Shown: piece by piece, positions 44,062 through 59,281 of the stretch
How the letters are laid out: each line of letters starts with the position of its first letter
How positions within the stretch are numbered: position 1 is the stretch's first letter
Source of the DNA: Malacoplasma penetrans HF-2
GTDB lineage: Bacteria; Bacillota_I; Bacilli_A; Mycoplasmatales; Mycoplasmoidaceae
DNA length: 64,000 bases
NCBI RefSeq assembly: GCF_000011225.1
Contig: NC_004432.1
Coordinates: forward strand, 372,001 to 436,000
Direction: 5' to 3'
Translations under genes and position numbers: made by a program
Notes under the pieces: generated by a model
Database searches by the model: none
The model's input: only the letters and a program-made list of their open reading frames with translations
What the model was told of the DNA's origin: nothing

Positions 44062-44105
44062 AAACACATTTATGAATATAATTTATATTCAAAAATGTGT
44101 TTTTT
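44062..44105 (+). terminator. Terminator of the dehydrogenase/HAD operon
   Basis: AAACACATT pairs with AATGTGTTT, with an inner TGAATAT/ATATTCA pairing, then TTTTT. Confidence 0.88.
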
Positions 44106-44256
44106 ATACCTTTATAGTTAAATAATTTTATTTTATTTATCAATAATTCAAAATCTATGATACAAAGGCAATTAAAAAATAATATAATCTAATCATTGAG
44201 TACAAAAATATTTTTGTAACTTCATATAAATATAATAGTTATAAATTGGAGCAACA

Positions 44257-45504
44257 ATGAATTCATTTCCAAAAGATAGAAACATTAACTTTATGGTTTT
44301 TGAAAACCAAAATAGTATTGATGATTATTTAAGCTACGAAATCATTAAACACATTAAATCAAAAAGAGATTTAAACCTAGCAATTGAATCAAGAACTAGT
44401 TTATTTAGTTTAATGAACAATTTAAGAGATCAATGTTTAAATGGAAAAGTTTCTTTTTCAAACATTAAATTCTTTATGGTTGATGATTTTGTTTTTGAAT
44501 TAAGTAGCTGAGAAAATTTTTTAGATAACTCTAGTGAAAATGTTATTAAAAATGTTTTATTTAGTGATACAGATTTTGTAGAAAATAATTTCTATAGATT
44601 AATTGATTTTAATAGATTTAATAGTTTATTAGATGGACCACTTAATAGTTATGATGCTCAAATTGATGCTCACAATGGATTAGATATTTTAGTATTAAAA
44701 ATTAATAGTTCAGGTTCTTTAATATTTAATGAATTTGCAGATTCAATAGATTTATCTTCTAAAGCATTTAATTTAACAACTTCACTAAAAAAGCAAATAT
44801 CAAGTGAATTTAAGAAGACTGATTTTTTACCAGTTGTTGGTGCAACATTAGGAATTGATCAAATCTTAAAAACTAGAAAAATTTATGTAGTGATTAATGA
44901 TGCAAGTTCTGCAAACATTTTACAAAAAATGTTTTATAGCAAAGACTATGATAAAACACTTCCTGCTTGTTTATTAAAATCTCACCCTAATGTAGTTGTG
45001 TTAACTGACAAAGCTGCATCTGCTGGGATCTTTAATCCAATTGAAACTACTTTTAACTCTCACTATCCTACTACTAATCTTCCTGCTAGAACTGAAATTG
45101 CAAGAGATTATGCTTATGAAAAAAATTATTATAGAAACCAAGCAAACCTTAATAATGTTGCTGCAGGTTATCCAAACAATAATCAACAAGTTTATGAACA
45201 AGTGCCATATGACCAACTTCAATCAGAAGAGTTTAACCAACCAGGATTTGGCAACATGTTTTTAGAACCAACTGATCAATCTCAAATGCAAGAAGTTGTT
45301 GAACCAATGCAAACTGAAGAAGTACTTCCAGAATCTCCAATGGTTGAACCAGTTAATCAAAATATAAATATTATTATTGGAAATGAAGGTTACCAATCAA
45401 ACCCTAATCCTGTAGAAGCTCAGCCAGCAGTTCAACAAACAGAAGTTGTACAACCTCAACAACCTGCTGAAGAATCTGTAAATGAAGATTATTGACTTTG
45501 ATAG
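44257..45504 (+). CDS. NagB-like protein with eroded active site and Gln/Pro-rich tail
   Basis: 415 residues. Residues 1-265 align with glucosamine-6-phosphate deaminase: FFMVDDFVF, NGLDILVLKINSSGSLIFNEF, VVGATLGIDQILKTRKIYVVI and KSHPNVVVLTDKAA. The NagB catalytic loop G-x-G-x-[ND]GHIAFNEP is replaced by NSSGSLIFNEF, so the catalytic His is missing. Residues 270-415 are low complexity, with Gln, Pro, Glu and Asn and many EVV-PMQ-type repeats, and end DYWLW through two TGA codons. A non-enzymatic, sensory or structural role is inference. GGAG precedes the ATG. Confidence 0.75.
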
Positions 45505-45563
45505 TTTAAATGACTTCCAAGACATTGATTAATTTACAAAAATAACTTATTAAAACTTTAAAT

Positions 45564-45608
45564 AATAACCACATGCATATCATTTATGGTGCAAGTGGTT
45601 ATTTTATT
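45564..45608 (+). terminator. Terminator of the NagB-like gene
   Basis: AATAACCAC (45564-45572) pairs with GTGGTTATT (45595-45603), with an inner TGCA pairing, and T-rich sequence after it. Confidence 0.83.
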
Positions 45609-45730
45609 TTTTATTTTTATGTAATTGCACTACTTATAAAAAGTATGCACAAATAACTTTCATATTATATTTTTTTTGAATATAATTTACACATTGTGAA
45701 TAAAAGTATTTTTTTTAATTTAATTTTTCT

Positions 45731-48685
45731 ATGAACAAGAACATTAAACTAATTAAACCTAATAATAAAAAACTTAATCCTAAAAAGATTAAAAAAATTA
45801 AACCTAAGAATAAAAATCTTAGAGGTGGAAGTTTTAATAAAATTAAAGTTAATAAACATGTTAGACCAAATGTTGGAGTAATTAAAGTAAAGAAATTGTT
45901 TGCTTATTTGATTTCTGCAACTTCAATAGGAGCTATTGTTTCTGCTGTTTTAGTTCCACTAACTATAACTAGTTTTAAATCTAGCTTAAATGGACAAACA
46001 AGTGATAGTGGTTCAACAAATGGGAATAACAATAGCTCAAATGGTGAAAATGGTTTTGATAACAACCAGGATAATTCAAGTAATGGAAATCAAAATAATG
46101 ATAGTAATAACAATCAAAATCCGACACCTAGTGAACCAGTAGACCCAACTCCTACACGTGATTATTATGATTCAATGTACTATTATGATGCAAAAATTTT
46201 AGATTCATATCAAAGAAATGTTCCAGAGTATTATCCACAATACTTACAAAACAATGGAAGTAATGTTGCACCTACAAAAGAGTATGTGACAAAATATTAT
46301 CCTAATATTTGGAATAGCATTATTACAAAAGATGAAATTAAAAATGCTATTACTTATTCTGAAAATGATTTAATGAATGCTCAATTAAATTTAGAAAGAA
46401 CTCAAAACAAAACTTTGAAAAAACATAAGATTAGTGATGTTATTTATGACACTAGAAATTTGTATTGAGGATATTCTAAAATTTCTGATAGCCAACCAGC
46501 AGTTAAAAAACAACTTGATTTAGATTTAAGAAAATATGGAGCATATACAACTGGTTTATATTTACCAGCTGGTGAAGTTATTACAATTAATTTCCCAGGA
46601 TTAACAGATGAACAAGTAGCTGCATTAAATATTAGATTGGTTATTAATGACAATGAAATTCAAGATTTAACTTCTAGCAATGTTGAAAGTCAATGAAGTA
46701 AATGTAAAAATAGAATGCCTGTCATGAGACAAGTATTTACTCTTAGAAAAAATAATTTTTCTTTTGGTAATCCATTAGGTGGAATGATAAATTTAGAACA
46801 TATAAATAACACTAATACAGTTGTTAATGGTTCAAATATTTTTAGAGTTGTAATTGATGGTGCTGTTGAAGCATTACATTATGTTCATGGATATACAACT
46901 GAAGATGAGTGACAAAGATTAGTGAAAGAATCTACTGCACCTTTTGTTGAAATTGAAAATGACTATACTAAGTTTTTAGTTCCTAAATCTAATTTAGGTC
47001 AGTTTGCTAATAAAGAAAACTATGAATGAGAATTAGATGAAAATAACAATGTAATTTCTTATAGTCATAAAGAAACTTTAATTAACAATACTTATCCATA
47101 TAAATCACTAGATTTATGAAATAAATTATCATATGAATCAAGATATGTAAGTGGATTAAATGAAACACCTACAGTCAGACCACAAATTAAAAATTATTTT
47201 ACTGATTATCAATATTATGTAGATGGTGGAGCTGCTTACACTTCAAATGCATATAATGTTATGCCTAGAAGTTGAGGTTCTGCTGTTACTAATTATGATA
47301 CTAATAACAACTCAGGTAATTGAGGGGTTATTCATGAATACAATCACCACTTCCAAGTTAATCCAAGTAATGTTAGTTGAGGGTTTATAAGAAATGATCA
47401 AAATGAAGTTACTAATAATGTATTAAATTTATTAGCATATGCAAAATATGCAAACATTGGACAAGATAGAGCAGGTAAACAAGATATATCAAGTTGACCA
47501 AGTGGTCATTTATCAAATATTAATAGCTACAATGCAATTCTTAAAGTGATTAGAAATTCTACAACTTCATCAATCATAACGGCTCAAACTTTTCATTACA
47601 CTAGTGTGATGGCGAACTTTGGATGAGAAGGTTTAGAAAAAGCAATTCGTTTAGCTAACACAACTTCAGCTCCTAGTAATATAACAGATGCTAATACTAA
47701 GTTTGTTTATTTTATTAGCAAAGCAACCAATTACAACTGAGGACAGTTTTATTATCAAGCAGGGTTGATAAGTATACAAAACCTACTTTTAATAAATGAA
47801 ATATTTAAAGATTTAGAAGAATATGTTCCAATTGCTAGTTGATATGCAAGCCAGTCTAAGTATAGAGATAGTGATACCTGAGTTCATTCAAACTCACCTT
47901 TTAAAATAACTAAACAATATTTTGAAACTGGTTATCAGTTTGATTTAAAACTTAACAAAACAGATAAAGGAAGTACTTTAAGTGATCCTATGATTACTGT
48001 TAATCCTTTATATGGGACATTAGTTAATAATGGTAATGGTTTATACACTTATAAACCATTATTAACAGGCACCGATACAAATGGTAATCCTATTTATAAT
48101 TATGGTGAAGTTGATAACTTTGAATATAAAGTTGAATCAATTAATACTGCAACTAAGAAAGCAATTTCATCAACTTTTAAAGTAGAAATATTTTTAGAAG
48201 GTGATGGTAATGAAAACTTTATAAGCAAAGAAGAAGGGATGATAGACCATAACCTATATTATCGAGATAATGTAACAAATATTTTATCTATGGCAACTTC
48301 TATCAATTCAAATATTGAAGCAGCTGCAGGTGATATTAAAAATATTACAAACACTTTAGAAAATGAAACTGTAACTTTTAGTAATTCTACAAATGTTGTA
48401 GAAATCACAATTCAATTACCAAAAGAACAATTAGTAAATAGAATTGTTTATAGAGATAAAACTGCTATGGCAACTCGTGCAGATGGATTAAAAATAATTG
48501 ATATAGATAATAATCAAACATATGAAGTTAGTGGGTTTAGAAATGACAGTGGATATACAACTACTAATTTTGAAACACCTATAAAGTTAAAAAACTTTAA
48601 ACTCGTACTAATTAGAAACAGTTCTAAAGAATTACAAAAAATTGCTTATTTTAATTTAATTTATCAAGGTGCTGTTGATTTTTAA
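45731..48685 (+). CDS. M60-like (enhancin-type) metalloprotease, membrane anchored
   Basis: 984 residues. A basic N-terminus of about 55 residues is followed by one membrane helix (LFAYLISATSIGAIVSAVLVPL) and an Asn/Ser-rich linker to about 135. The zinc motif is H535-EYN-H539 in GVIHEYNHHFQ, and the third ligand is Glu559 in NEVTNN, 20 residues later, as in the M60-like/PF13402 group. Upstream beta-strands (ITINFPGLTDEQVAALNIRLVI) match its usual accessory domain. The C-terminal 250 residues are beta-rich, probably adhesion or carbohydrate-binding domains. Relatives cleave mucin-type glycoproteins, so attack on host mucus is plausible. Many Trp are TGA-coded. Confidence 0.85.
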
Positions 48686-48715
48686 AATTAAAAAAACAAA
48701 TTATTAATTTAAATT

Positions 48716-48742
48716 AAAAATCCCTTATAAAGGGATTTTTTT
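48716..48742. terminator. Terminator between the M60-like and Tag genes
   Basis: AAAAATCCCTT-ata-AAGGGATTTTT, followed by T; the flanks allow use on both strands. Confidence 0.85.
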
Positions 48743-48776
48743 ATTCTAATAATTTCTTAAAGTTAAGTATTATTAA

Positions 48777-49331
48777 TTACTTAAGAACTTCTTTATACAT
48801 AAAACATTCTTTTTGATGATCATTATAAATTCCAATTGCTTGTAAATAAGAAAAGATTGTGACTGATCCTAAAAATGAAAAACCAAATTTTTTAAATTCT
48901 TTGTATATTTGTTTAGATAAAAAGTTTTCAGTTGTTCCTTCAGGGTTTTTTGTAATTTTATAATTAACTTTAGATCATAAATAATCATTAAGATTCTTAT
49001 GAACTTCTACTAATTTAAAATAAGCTTTTGCATTGTTTATAATTGCTTGAATTTTCTTTTTATTTTTAATTACATTAAAATTATTAATAATGTTTTCAAC
49101 ATCATCTTCATTTAATTTAGCAATTGAATTAATATCAGAAAAATTGAAAGCTTTTTGATACTCACTTTGTTTACTTAAAATTACACTAAAACCTAATCCT
49201 GAACTTTGAGATTCTAAACATAATAATTTAAATAATTCCAACTCATTGTGGTTTTCTTTACCTCAATGCATATCATGGTATTCAGTATATAATTTGGTTT
49301 TGCATCAACTGCATCTTTTTTTATTTTCCAT
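48777..49331 (-). CDS. tag: DNA-3-methyladenine glycosylase I
   Basis: 184 residues, the usual length. It removes 3-methyladenine from alkylated DNA in base excision repair. The N-terminus MENKKRCSWCKTKLYTEYHD matches the Tag signature (RCxW, Y-HD-EWG), followed by LFKLLCLESQSSGLGFSVIL, and the C-terminal FGFSFLGSVTIFSYLQAIG resembles the family end. Cysteines of the zinc snap are partly present. The start at 49331 is required because the first 30 residues contain TGA-coded Trp codons. Own promoter likely; it is convergent with the M60-like gene. Confidence 0.92.
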
Positions 49332-49578
49332 ATTTATTGATTCTTTAGATTCTTATATTTATATTGTTTTTCACTTATATAAAATAATAACCTATTTAAA
49401 TGCTGAAATAATGCCTTTGTTAAATAACAAGTTTATGTTGTTTAAATATCTTAAAATAAAGGTAAGGTAGATATATTTTTTCATAAACTGTTTACATATT
49501 AATAGCATATTGGTATTTGTAACAATTGATTTTGTATATATTTATATATATGATAAAAGTAATAAAGAGGGTGATGTT

Positions 49579-52515
49579 ATGAAAATAAAAAAATCAAAGA
49601 TTATTGGTTCATTTTTGGGTTTTGCAACTTTTTCTGCTCTTCCTTTTGTTTACTCTTCAAATATTACCAATAATTTAAACCTTGTTTATAGTTCCTTGGA
49701 ATCTAATAATGTAAGAAATGCAGCGCTTACATGAGATACTTTGACTAATGAAGACAGAAGAAAACTGATGGCTAACTATATAGAACATTTTTCTGAAAAC
49801 CAACCACTTAATGTTAATGGTACTTGTTCTTTTATAACGATTATGGGTATGATTGGTTTTTATGATACTTTCTTTAATGATGATTTAGTTACAGAAAACT
49901 ATGATGTTTCTACAACTTATCCATTTCAATCTGTTACAGAAACTTCACCAGGTTTTTTAGGTGATAGAGAAATTAAATGAACCCAAAGTGGTCAAAGCAT
50001 CACTGAATATACTGGTTTTGGTGCATATGCTAAAGCTTTGAAACATAAAGAAGACACTTCTTTTAATTCTGTAATTATGCAATCAATGTTAGATGCAGTT
50101 CCAGGTTCTCAATATATGCATGGTGCTGGAAGACTAGAATATAGAAAAGCATTTGACAGATATTTTGAAAATTATGTTGGATTACAAGAAGGTGTTGATT
50201 ATACTTATGAATTTAACAGATTGGATGATTTAGAAAGTCAATCACAAGAAAAGCAGTTTAACTGAGCTAAATCAAAAATAGACCAAGGGATACCAGTTTT
50301 TCTTGCAATTTCAGGTTCAACTGGAGGTCATGGAGTTGTAGCATATGATTACAATGAATCTACAAAAGAATTAATTTTTAATGCTGGGTGAAATAAAAAT
50401 AAAGGTGATACTTTAAATTCTATTGGGTATACAAAATATGGATATGCTTTTGTAATAAACTTCAGTGATAAATTAAAATCCAAATACTCTAATAACTATT
50501 TAAAGAAAACTGTTGAAGACTATGAAGTTAAAACTAGTACTTTAACTTATGAAGAATTATTAAATGAAATAGATAACAACAAAGAAAAACCAAAAGTAGA
50601 GTTCACTCAACAACCTACTAATTTTCAGGATTTAAAATATAAAGAAGGAATGTTAAACTTGGTTTTTGATTCTAAATATGAATTTGAAGTTACACAAAAT
50701 AATATTAAACCTGTAAGTTTGCAATCAGGTAGTGTGAATGGTAGCCAAAAATATATATTACTAAATACAGCAAATAAACCAAATGATGGTAACTGAAAAA
50801 TAAAGGTTTATGATAAAAACAATCCTTCATCAAGCACAGAATATACTTTTGCAGTTGATCATACTGCACCAACTATTTTAATTAATAATACTTCAGTTAA
50901 TGGTACTGCTGCTAACACACTAACTTATGATAGTGCAACTATTAGTTGAAATGATAAAGATGTAAAAAGAGCAACTTATAGTTTTAATGGTGGTCAAGAA
51001 ATCTCTTTTAAAAAGGGCACTACTTTTGCAGTTGATGGAACATATAAAATAAAACTAACTGATGATATTGGTAATGTAAGTGAAAAAACTATCAATATTA
51101 AAAATGATAAAAAATATGGTGTTGTAACAGAAAGTGGACAGCCATTAAATTTAGATTCTATTACTTCTTCCAATTTTAAAGTTACTAGTGGAAACAGTGG
51201 TTATAAGATTGTTGCTAAAAAAGACAATCAATCTTATGAATATAATTTTGATCAATTAATTAGTGAACCTGGTCTTTATAGTTTTGAAATTATTGATGAT
51301 AAAAATAGTTCTGTTAAAAAATTTGGTATGACTCTACAAAAATCATCTTCATTATTTTCAGTAACTCACAAAGATGGAAAAGCTGTAAAAGATAAAGATG
51401 TAATTAATTCAGATCAAGATGTATTAGTGAAAGTTGAAGATAATGTAAATTTAACAATTACTAAAGATGGAAAGTCTTATCCTTATAGACTAGATGAAAA
51501 TAATAATTTAATTATTAGACCGGATGGTTCATATATATTAACTTTTGAAGACTTGAATAGTGGTCAAAAATATACATTAAGTTTTGTAATTGATAATGTT
51601 TTAAAGTATAACCTTGAAAGTAATGCAAATCCTAAACCTACTGTAGAAAGTTTAGAAGAAGATATTAAAAAGAAACAAACTTTAAATAATCATGAAGCTT
51701 ATATCTATTTTGATAAAAGAAAAGAAAACATGAATATTAAAATTTGGGAAAATAATCATTCTACAAATTTATCATGAGGTGATAAGTTAGGGAACCATGG
51801 TTCTTATTATGTTATTAAAATTTATAACTCTTCTAAAGAAGAATGATTTAGATTCTTTGCAAGAGGTGTATTCAATCAAGAAATGGTAGATAATGGTCCT
51901 TGAAAAGATAAAACTGACTGGGTTGAACCACCTGTTGATCCAAATAAACCTGTAACTCCCCCAGTTGATCCAGGACCAGATAAACCTGTAATTCCACCTG
52001 TTAATCCAGAACCTGACAAACCTGTAACTCCTCCAGTTAATCCTGATCCTGAAAAACCAACTGAACCAAGTAATCCAAATGTTCCAGTAGAACCAAACAA
52101 ACCAAATGATACAAATAACTTTGCTAAGCACCCTACTCCTGATAAAGATAATTTACCATTTAAGTTTGAAGGACTTGATGAAAACAACAAATCTAAATTT
52201 GGTAATAAAGTAGTAATTAGTTCTATGAGTAATGCCAATAATAATTTTTCAGTAAAATTATTTAAAGATGGAAAACAAACAAATTATCAATGTGGTCAAG
52301 AAATTAATCAAGCTGGTAAATATGTAGTAACATTCCAAAATGAATCAGGAACACAATATTCTTATTCTTTTGAAGTCACTAACTCTAATGGTGAATTGAT
52401 AGCTATTATTATTGGTTTATCAGTTGCTTTTGCAGTTGTGGTTACAGCTGCAGCTATAGCTATAGTTTTACAAAGAAAAAAATATAATAAGAGATTTGCT
52501 TCTCTAAAAAGATAA
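49579..52515 (+). CDS. Putative cysteine-peptidase surface protein with C-terminal membrane anchor
   Basis: 978 residues. A signal helix (residues 8-30, no lipobox Cys) leads to a peptidase-like domain: NGTCSFITIMGMIGFYD (candidate catalytic Cys near residue 85) and GGHGVVAYDYNESTKELIFNAGW (His and Asn/Asp), a papain/C39-like arrangement. Residues about 370-760 look like several Ig-like beta domains (DHTAPTILINNTSV, SEKTINIKND). A Pro-rich stretch with PPVDP/PPVNP repeats (about 780-850) comes next, then a helix (LIAIIIGLSVAFAVVVTAAAIAI) and a basic tail. The layout mimics wall-anchored proteins, but there is no sortase motif. GAGGGTG precedes the ATG; an upstream in-frame start at 49510 is less likely. 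Confidence 0.78.
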
Positions 52516-52530
52516 TTAACTTAAAAATGA

Positions 52531-52561
52531 AATAAGTCCTATGACTAGGACTTATTTTTTT
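52531..52561 (+). terminator. Terminator of the cysteine-peptidase-like gene
   Basis: AATAAGTCCTA pairs with TAGGACTTATT, then TTTTTT. Confidence 0.87.
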
Positions 52562-52742
52562 GTTTATAGTTTTTAAAATTGAATGTCTAATCACTTGAAA
52601 TTATTTATAAATATTTTTGCTATTAATTAATTTAAAAATTCCAAGAGTTTTATTAGTTATTTATGGTGACTTCATTAAAATTAATATAAATAATTTAGTA
52701 TTTTATTATTTATAATAAATATGTTTTTTAAAACTAATACAT

Positions 52743-53681
52743 ATGAATAACATTAATTCAAATAAACATATTTCTGTAAGACTAGAAGATGCTGTTGATT
52801 CTTTAAATATACAGAAAGATAAAATTTATGTAGATTGCACTTTTGGTAGAGGTGGACATAGTTTTGAAATTTTGAAAAGATTAAGTTCAAAAGGTAAACT
52901 TTTTGTTTTTGATTTAGATCTAGATGCAAAAAAATATTTTGACAATAATTTTTCAAAATTTAAAAATTGTTTTTTTATTCAAGATAATTTTAAAAACTTA
53001 AAAGAAAATTTAGCTAAATTTGATATTTCAAAAGTTGATGGTTTTTTATTTGATTTTGGTGTTTCTAGTCCAATGCTTGATAATGCAAATAGAGGTTTTA
53101 GTTTTAAACTTGATGCAAGACTAGATATGAGAATGAATCAAAACCAGGAACTAAGTGCTTATGAAGTTATTAATAATTATTCAAAAGAAAAGTTAATTCA
53201 AATATTTTGAAAATATGGGGAGATTAGAAATCCAGTTCCAGTAGTTGATGAAATTATTAAATATAGATCAAATAAACCAATTGAAACAACATTGGAATTA
53301 GTAGATATTATTAGAAAAAGAACTCCTATAAAAATCCAAAGAGAAAAGAAACATTTTGCTAGAACTTATTTCCAAGCAATTAGAATAGAAGTAAATGATG
53401 AACTAAATAGCATTAGAAAGGCATTATCTGATGCTTTAAATATGCTTTCAAAAAACGGAAGAATAGTTACAATTAGTTTTCACTCACTAGAGGAAAAAGA
53501 AATTAAAAATACTTATAAAGATGTTTTAGAAAGTAAGATTCCAAAAGAAGTGCCAATTAATAATAGTTTTGATTTTAAAATAATTAAAATAAAACCTAAG
53601 AGAGCATCTAGTTCAGAATTAGAAGAAAATAATAGAACAAGATCTTCATTTTTAAAAGTTATAGAAAGGGTTAATGAATAA
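52743..53681 (+). CDS. rsmH: 16S rRNA m4C1402 methyltransferase
   Basis: 312 residues. SAM-dependent N4-cytosine methyltransferase of the 16S decoding site. Signatures are HISVRLEDAVDSL, VDCTFGRGGHS (SAM loop), FDFGVSSPMLDNANRGFSF and the C-terminal SFHSLEEKEIKNTY. Length is normal. In most mollicutes it is the second gene of a short mraZ-rsmH-ftsA-ftsZ cluster; mraZ is missing here, since only non-coding sequence lies upstream back to the terminator at 52561. It overlaps the next gene by 1 base (TAATG). Confidence 0.95.
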
Positions 53682-54841
53682 TGAGAGAAAACTATACAGT
53701 TATATCCTTTGGAAATTATGAGACAAAAATTCTAATTGGAACATTTATTGAAAATCAATTGTTTCCTATTTATAAAAAAAGTTTTTTAACTAAAAACTGT
53801 TTCCAAGAATCTGAAATAATGGATGAAGAGCTATTAATTGAAACTCTTAAAAAAGAATTTCAATTAATGCCTATTATGCTAAAAAACACAAACTTGATTT
53901 TAAATATTCCTTTAAAGTCTTTAGATATTATTAACTCTAGTAAAGATAGTGTTCCGGTTCCAAATAATGCAACAAAGAAAATGTTGATTGAACTAATTGA
54001 AAACTTTGGACATCAAAATACCCCATCTGACAAAATTGAATTAGATAAAAAAGTTATCAATTGAAAAATTAATGGAAAGAGTTTTTCTTATTTACCAAAT
54101 TTACCAGAAAATATTTCTACCTTTGGATGAAACATTAATACCTACTTAACTAAAAAATCAGTAATTGAAAAATACCAATCAATTTTTATTGAATGCTTTG
54201 GAGTAACTCCAAAACTAATTACTTGTGATAGTTTAGTAATGAATCAATTATTTATAAACAAAGAAAGAAAATCAAAAGTACTGGTTAATATTGGTCATTT
54301 AAAAAGTTCTTTTGAAAGATATGAAAATGAAGTGTTAGTTAATCAAACAAGTTATGATTTTGGAATTAGACACTTAACTGCAGAAATTGGAAGAATGGCT
54401 TCAATTGATGAAATTAAATCTATTGAGATTTTAAAGATTTACAAAACTATTTATTCATTTAATAGTAACCTTGCTTTGATTAACCATTTTAAAGAAAAGT
54501 ATTTAGATTATTCTCAAACTACTATTGAAGACATTAGAAAATTAATTTTTGTTTGAATGAAAAATTTAATATCATTACTAAACTACTATTTGAAAAAAAG
54601 TAAATTAGATTTTTTAGGTGTTGATGAAATATATATTTATTCTTCAATGAATATATTAGAATCTTGATTCCCTTTCATTAGAGACAATTTAGAAAAAAGA
54701 GCAGATATATTTTCAATTGAACCAAATGTTTTTAGTATTCATGAATCTAAGTTTTGTTCATTAATTGCCAGTATTTTGCATTATGCAAAAAATTGCAATA
54801 GTAGTGTTAGTTTATCTAATTGATTAGACCAATTTATTTAA
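53681..54841 (+). CDS. FtsA-like cell division protein, divergent
   Basis: 386 residues. It begins MRENYTVISFGNYETKILIG, a diverged actin-fold phosphate loop, and keeps VLVNIGHLKSSFERYENEVLV (second phosphate-binding strand) and YDFGIRHLTAEIG. Overall identity to FtsA must be low; the position directly after rsmH, with overlapping TAATG, is that of the FtsA-like gene (MG_223 in M. genitalium) in the mollicute division cluster. ftsZ, normally next, is absent: a P-type ATPase follows. A role at the division site is inferred from position. Five or more Trp are TGA-coded. Confidence 0.65.
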
Positions 54842-54866
54842 AAATAGACGAAAGTCTGTTTTTTTA
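54841..54866 (+). terminator. Terminator after the FtsA-like gene
   Basis: AAAATAGAC-gaaa-GTCTGTTTT with one wobble pair, then a T run. Confidence 0.7.
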
Positions 54867-55006
54867 TTATTAAATTTAAAAATATACATAAAAAATATAC
54901 ATAATTAATAAAATTAGAAATTACAAATTAGAGTCTCTAAGTATATAATTTTAATAACATATAAAATTTATTTTTATATTTAACTTATTAATAGAAAGGA
55001 GCAGAA

Positions 55007-58041
<3,035 letters not shown>

Positions 58042-58064
58042 TTTAGTAAGGAATAATTTAAGTA

Positions 58065-58406
58065 ATGATAAAAAATATAAATTTTATAGAACTAGATGAA
58101 CTTAATTCAAAATTAAGTAACAGTGTTAAAAATCAATTAGTAATTTTTTATGCTGATTGATGTCCATACTGTGTTGATAACATTCCTAAAACCAAAGAAA
58201 TTTTAGATAAGCAAAAATTTAAGGATGCTATTTTTGTAAATATTAGTGATGAATCTTTAGATGTTTGAGAAGAAGATGGTAATACTGAATGAGCAGTTGA
58301 AGTTGTGCCAACTTATAGAGTTTATAAAAATAAAAAACTAGTTTCTGATCATGCTAATGTAATAGATGAAAAAGAATTATCTAAACTAATTAAATCATGC
58401 AAATAA
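58065..58406 (+). CDS. Thioredoxin-like protein with CPYC
   Basis: 113 residues, thioredoxin fold: VIFYADWCPYCVDNIPKTK with C33-P-Y-C36, later VEVVPTYRVYKNKKLV containing the cis-Pro. The CPYC active site is glutaredoxin-type, though the rest resembles thioredoxin. Two Trp codons, including that of ADW, are TGA, so the frame is invisible in the standard code. The gene starts 23 bases after the ATPase stop and may be cotranscribed with it. Role: thiol-disulfide exchange; partner unknown. Confidence 0.88.
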
Positions 58407-58415
58407 TTTAATATA

Positions 58416-58444
58416 AAAACCTAACTAAAAATTAGGTTTTTTTA
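58416..58444 (+). terminator. Terminator of the thioredoxin-like gene
   Basis: AAAACCTAA pairs with TTAGGTTTT, then T-rich sequence. Confidence 0.85.
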
Positions 58445-58465
58445 TTTCTATTTGTGTGGATAAAA

Positions 58466-58490
58466 AAATCCTATTTTTAAAATAGGATTT
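58466..58490 (-). terminator. Terminator of mscL
   Basis: AAATCCTATTTT pairs with AAAATAGGATTT; T-rich downstream on the minus strand. Confidence 0.8.
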
Positions 58491-58502
58491 GGTTATTTTG
58501 GA

Positions 58503-59150
58503 TTATCTTAATGTTTTAGTTGTTTTTCTTGATATATCATTATTTTCTTTTAACAATTTAGCATTTTCTTCCATTATAGTTCTAATGTCTTTTAAAATAC
58601 TTTCAACTGAATTCTTTTCTTTCTCAGCTTTTTCTTTTTCTTCTTTTTCTTTAAGTTTTAGATCTCTTTCAATTGCTAATAATTTAATTTCTTTTCTTTT
58701 CTTGCCTTCTTTAATAAAAGCAAAGTATTCTTCATATGTGAAACCATAGAATTTATTTTTATATGATTTTCTAATTGATAAGTATGCTTTTACAACACTA
58801 AACATAGTTAAAGCAATAATAAAGAAGTTAATAATTACTTGTAAGAAGTTACCATATTTAATAATTATGGCTTGTGGATTGATATCACCATTCGGTAAAA
58901 AATGTGGTTGATTATTAATATCTAAATATCAAACAAGTTCACTTAAACTTTTACCAGCTGCTGCTCCAATTAAGGGCATAATGATGTCATTTACTAAACT
59001 TGTAACAATTGCTGTAAAAGCTGTACCTATAATTAATGCAACTGCAAGGTCAATTAAATTACCTCTTGATGAAACTAATTTTTTAAATTCTTTTCAAGAT
59101 TGACCTTTTAAAGGGTTTTTAATTTTCATTTTCTTTGATTCTTTTTTCAT
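58503..59150 (-). CDS. mscL: Large-conductance mechanosensitive channel, long C-terminal form
   Basis: 215 residues. The start (ATG 59150) opens [20 protein letters not shown] and leads into the MscL signature [22 protein letters not shown]1, [16 protein letters not shown], an outer loop and TM2 ([19 protein letters not shown]). Bacterial MscL is about 130-150 residues; this one has a 20-residue N-terminal addition and a 70-residue Lys/Glu coiled-coil tail ([17 protein letters not shown]). Tension-gated release of solutes protects against osmotic burst, important in a wall-less cell. It shares a long intergenic boundary with the divergent gene at 59282. Confidence 0.92.
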
Positions 59151-59281
59151 ACTTAATTTCCTTAAAATAACATTAAAATATTAAGACCTATTTTTTTATT
59201 TTTAAAAAAATTAAATAAAAAGTATGAAAAAGAGAGAAAATAAATACAATCAATTTTAATATTGAATTTGGATGAAACAAA

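Noticed and set aside
51787-52238. Open frames on the minus strand
   Set aside because: They mirror the Pro-rich repeat of the plus-strand surface protein gene (Trp/Phe- or Gly/Leu-rich shadows).
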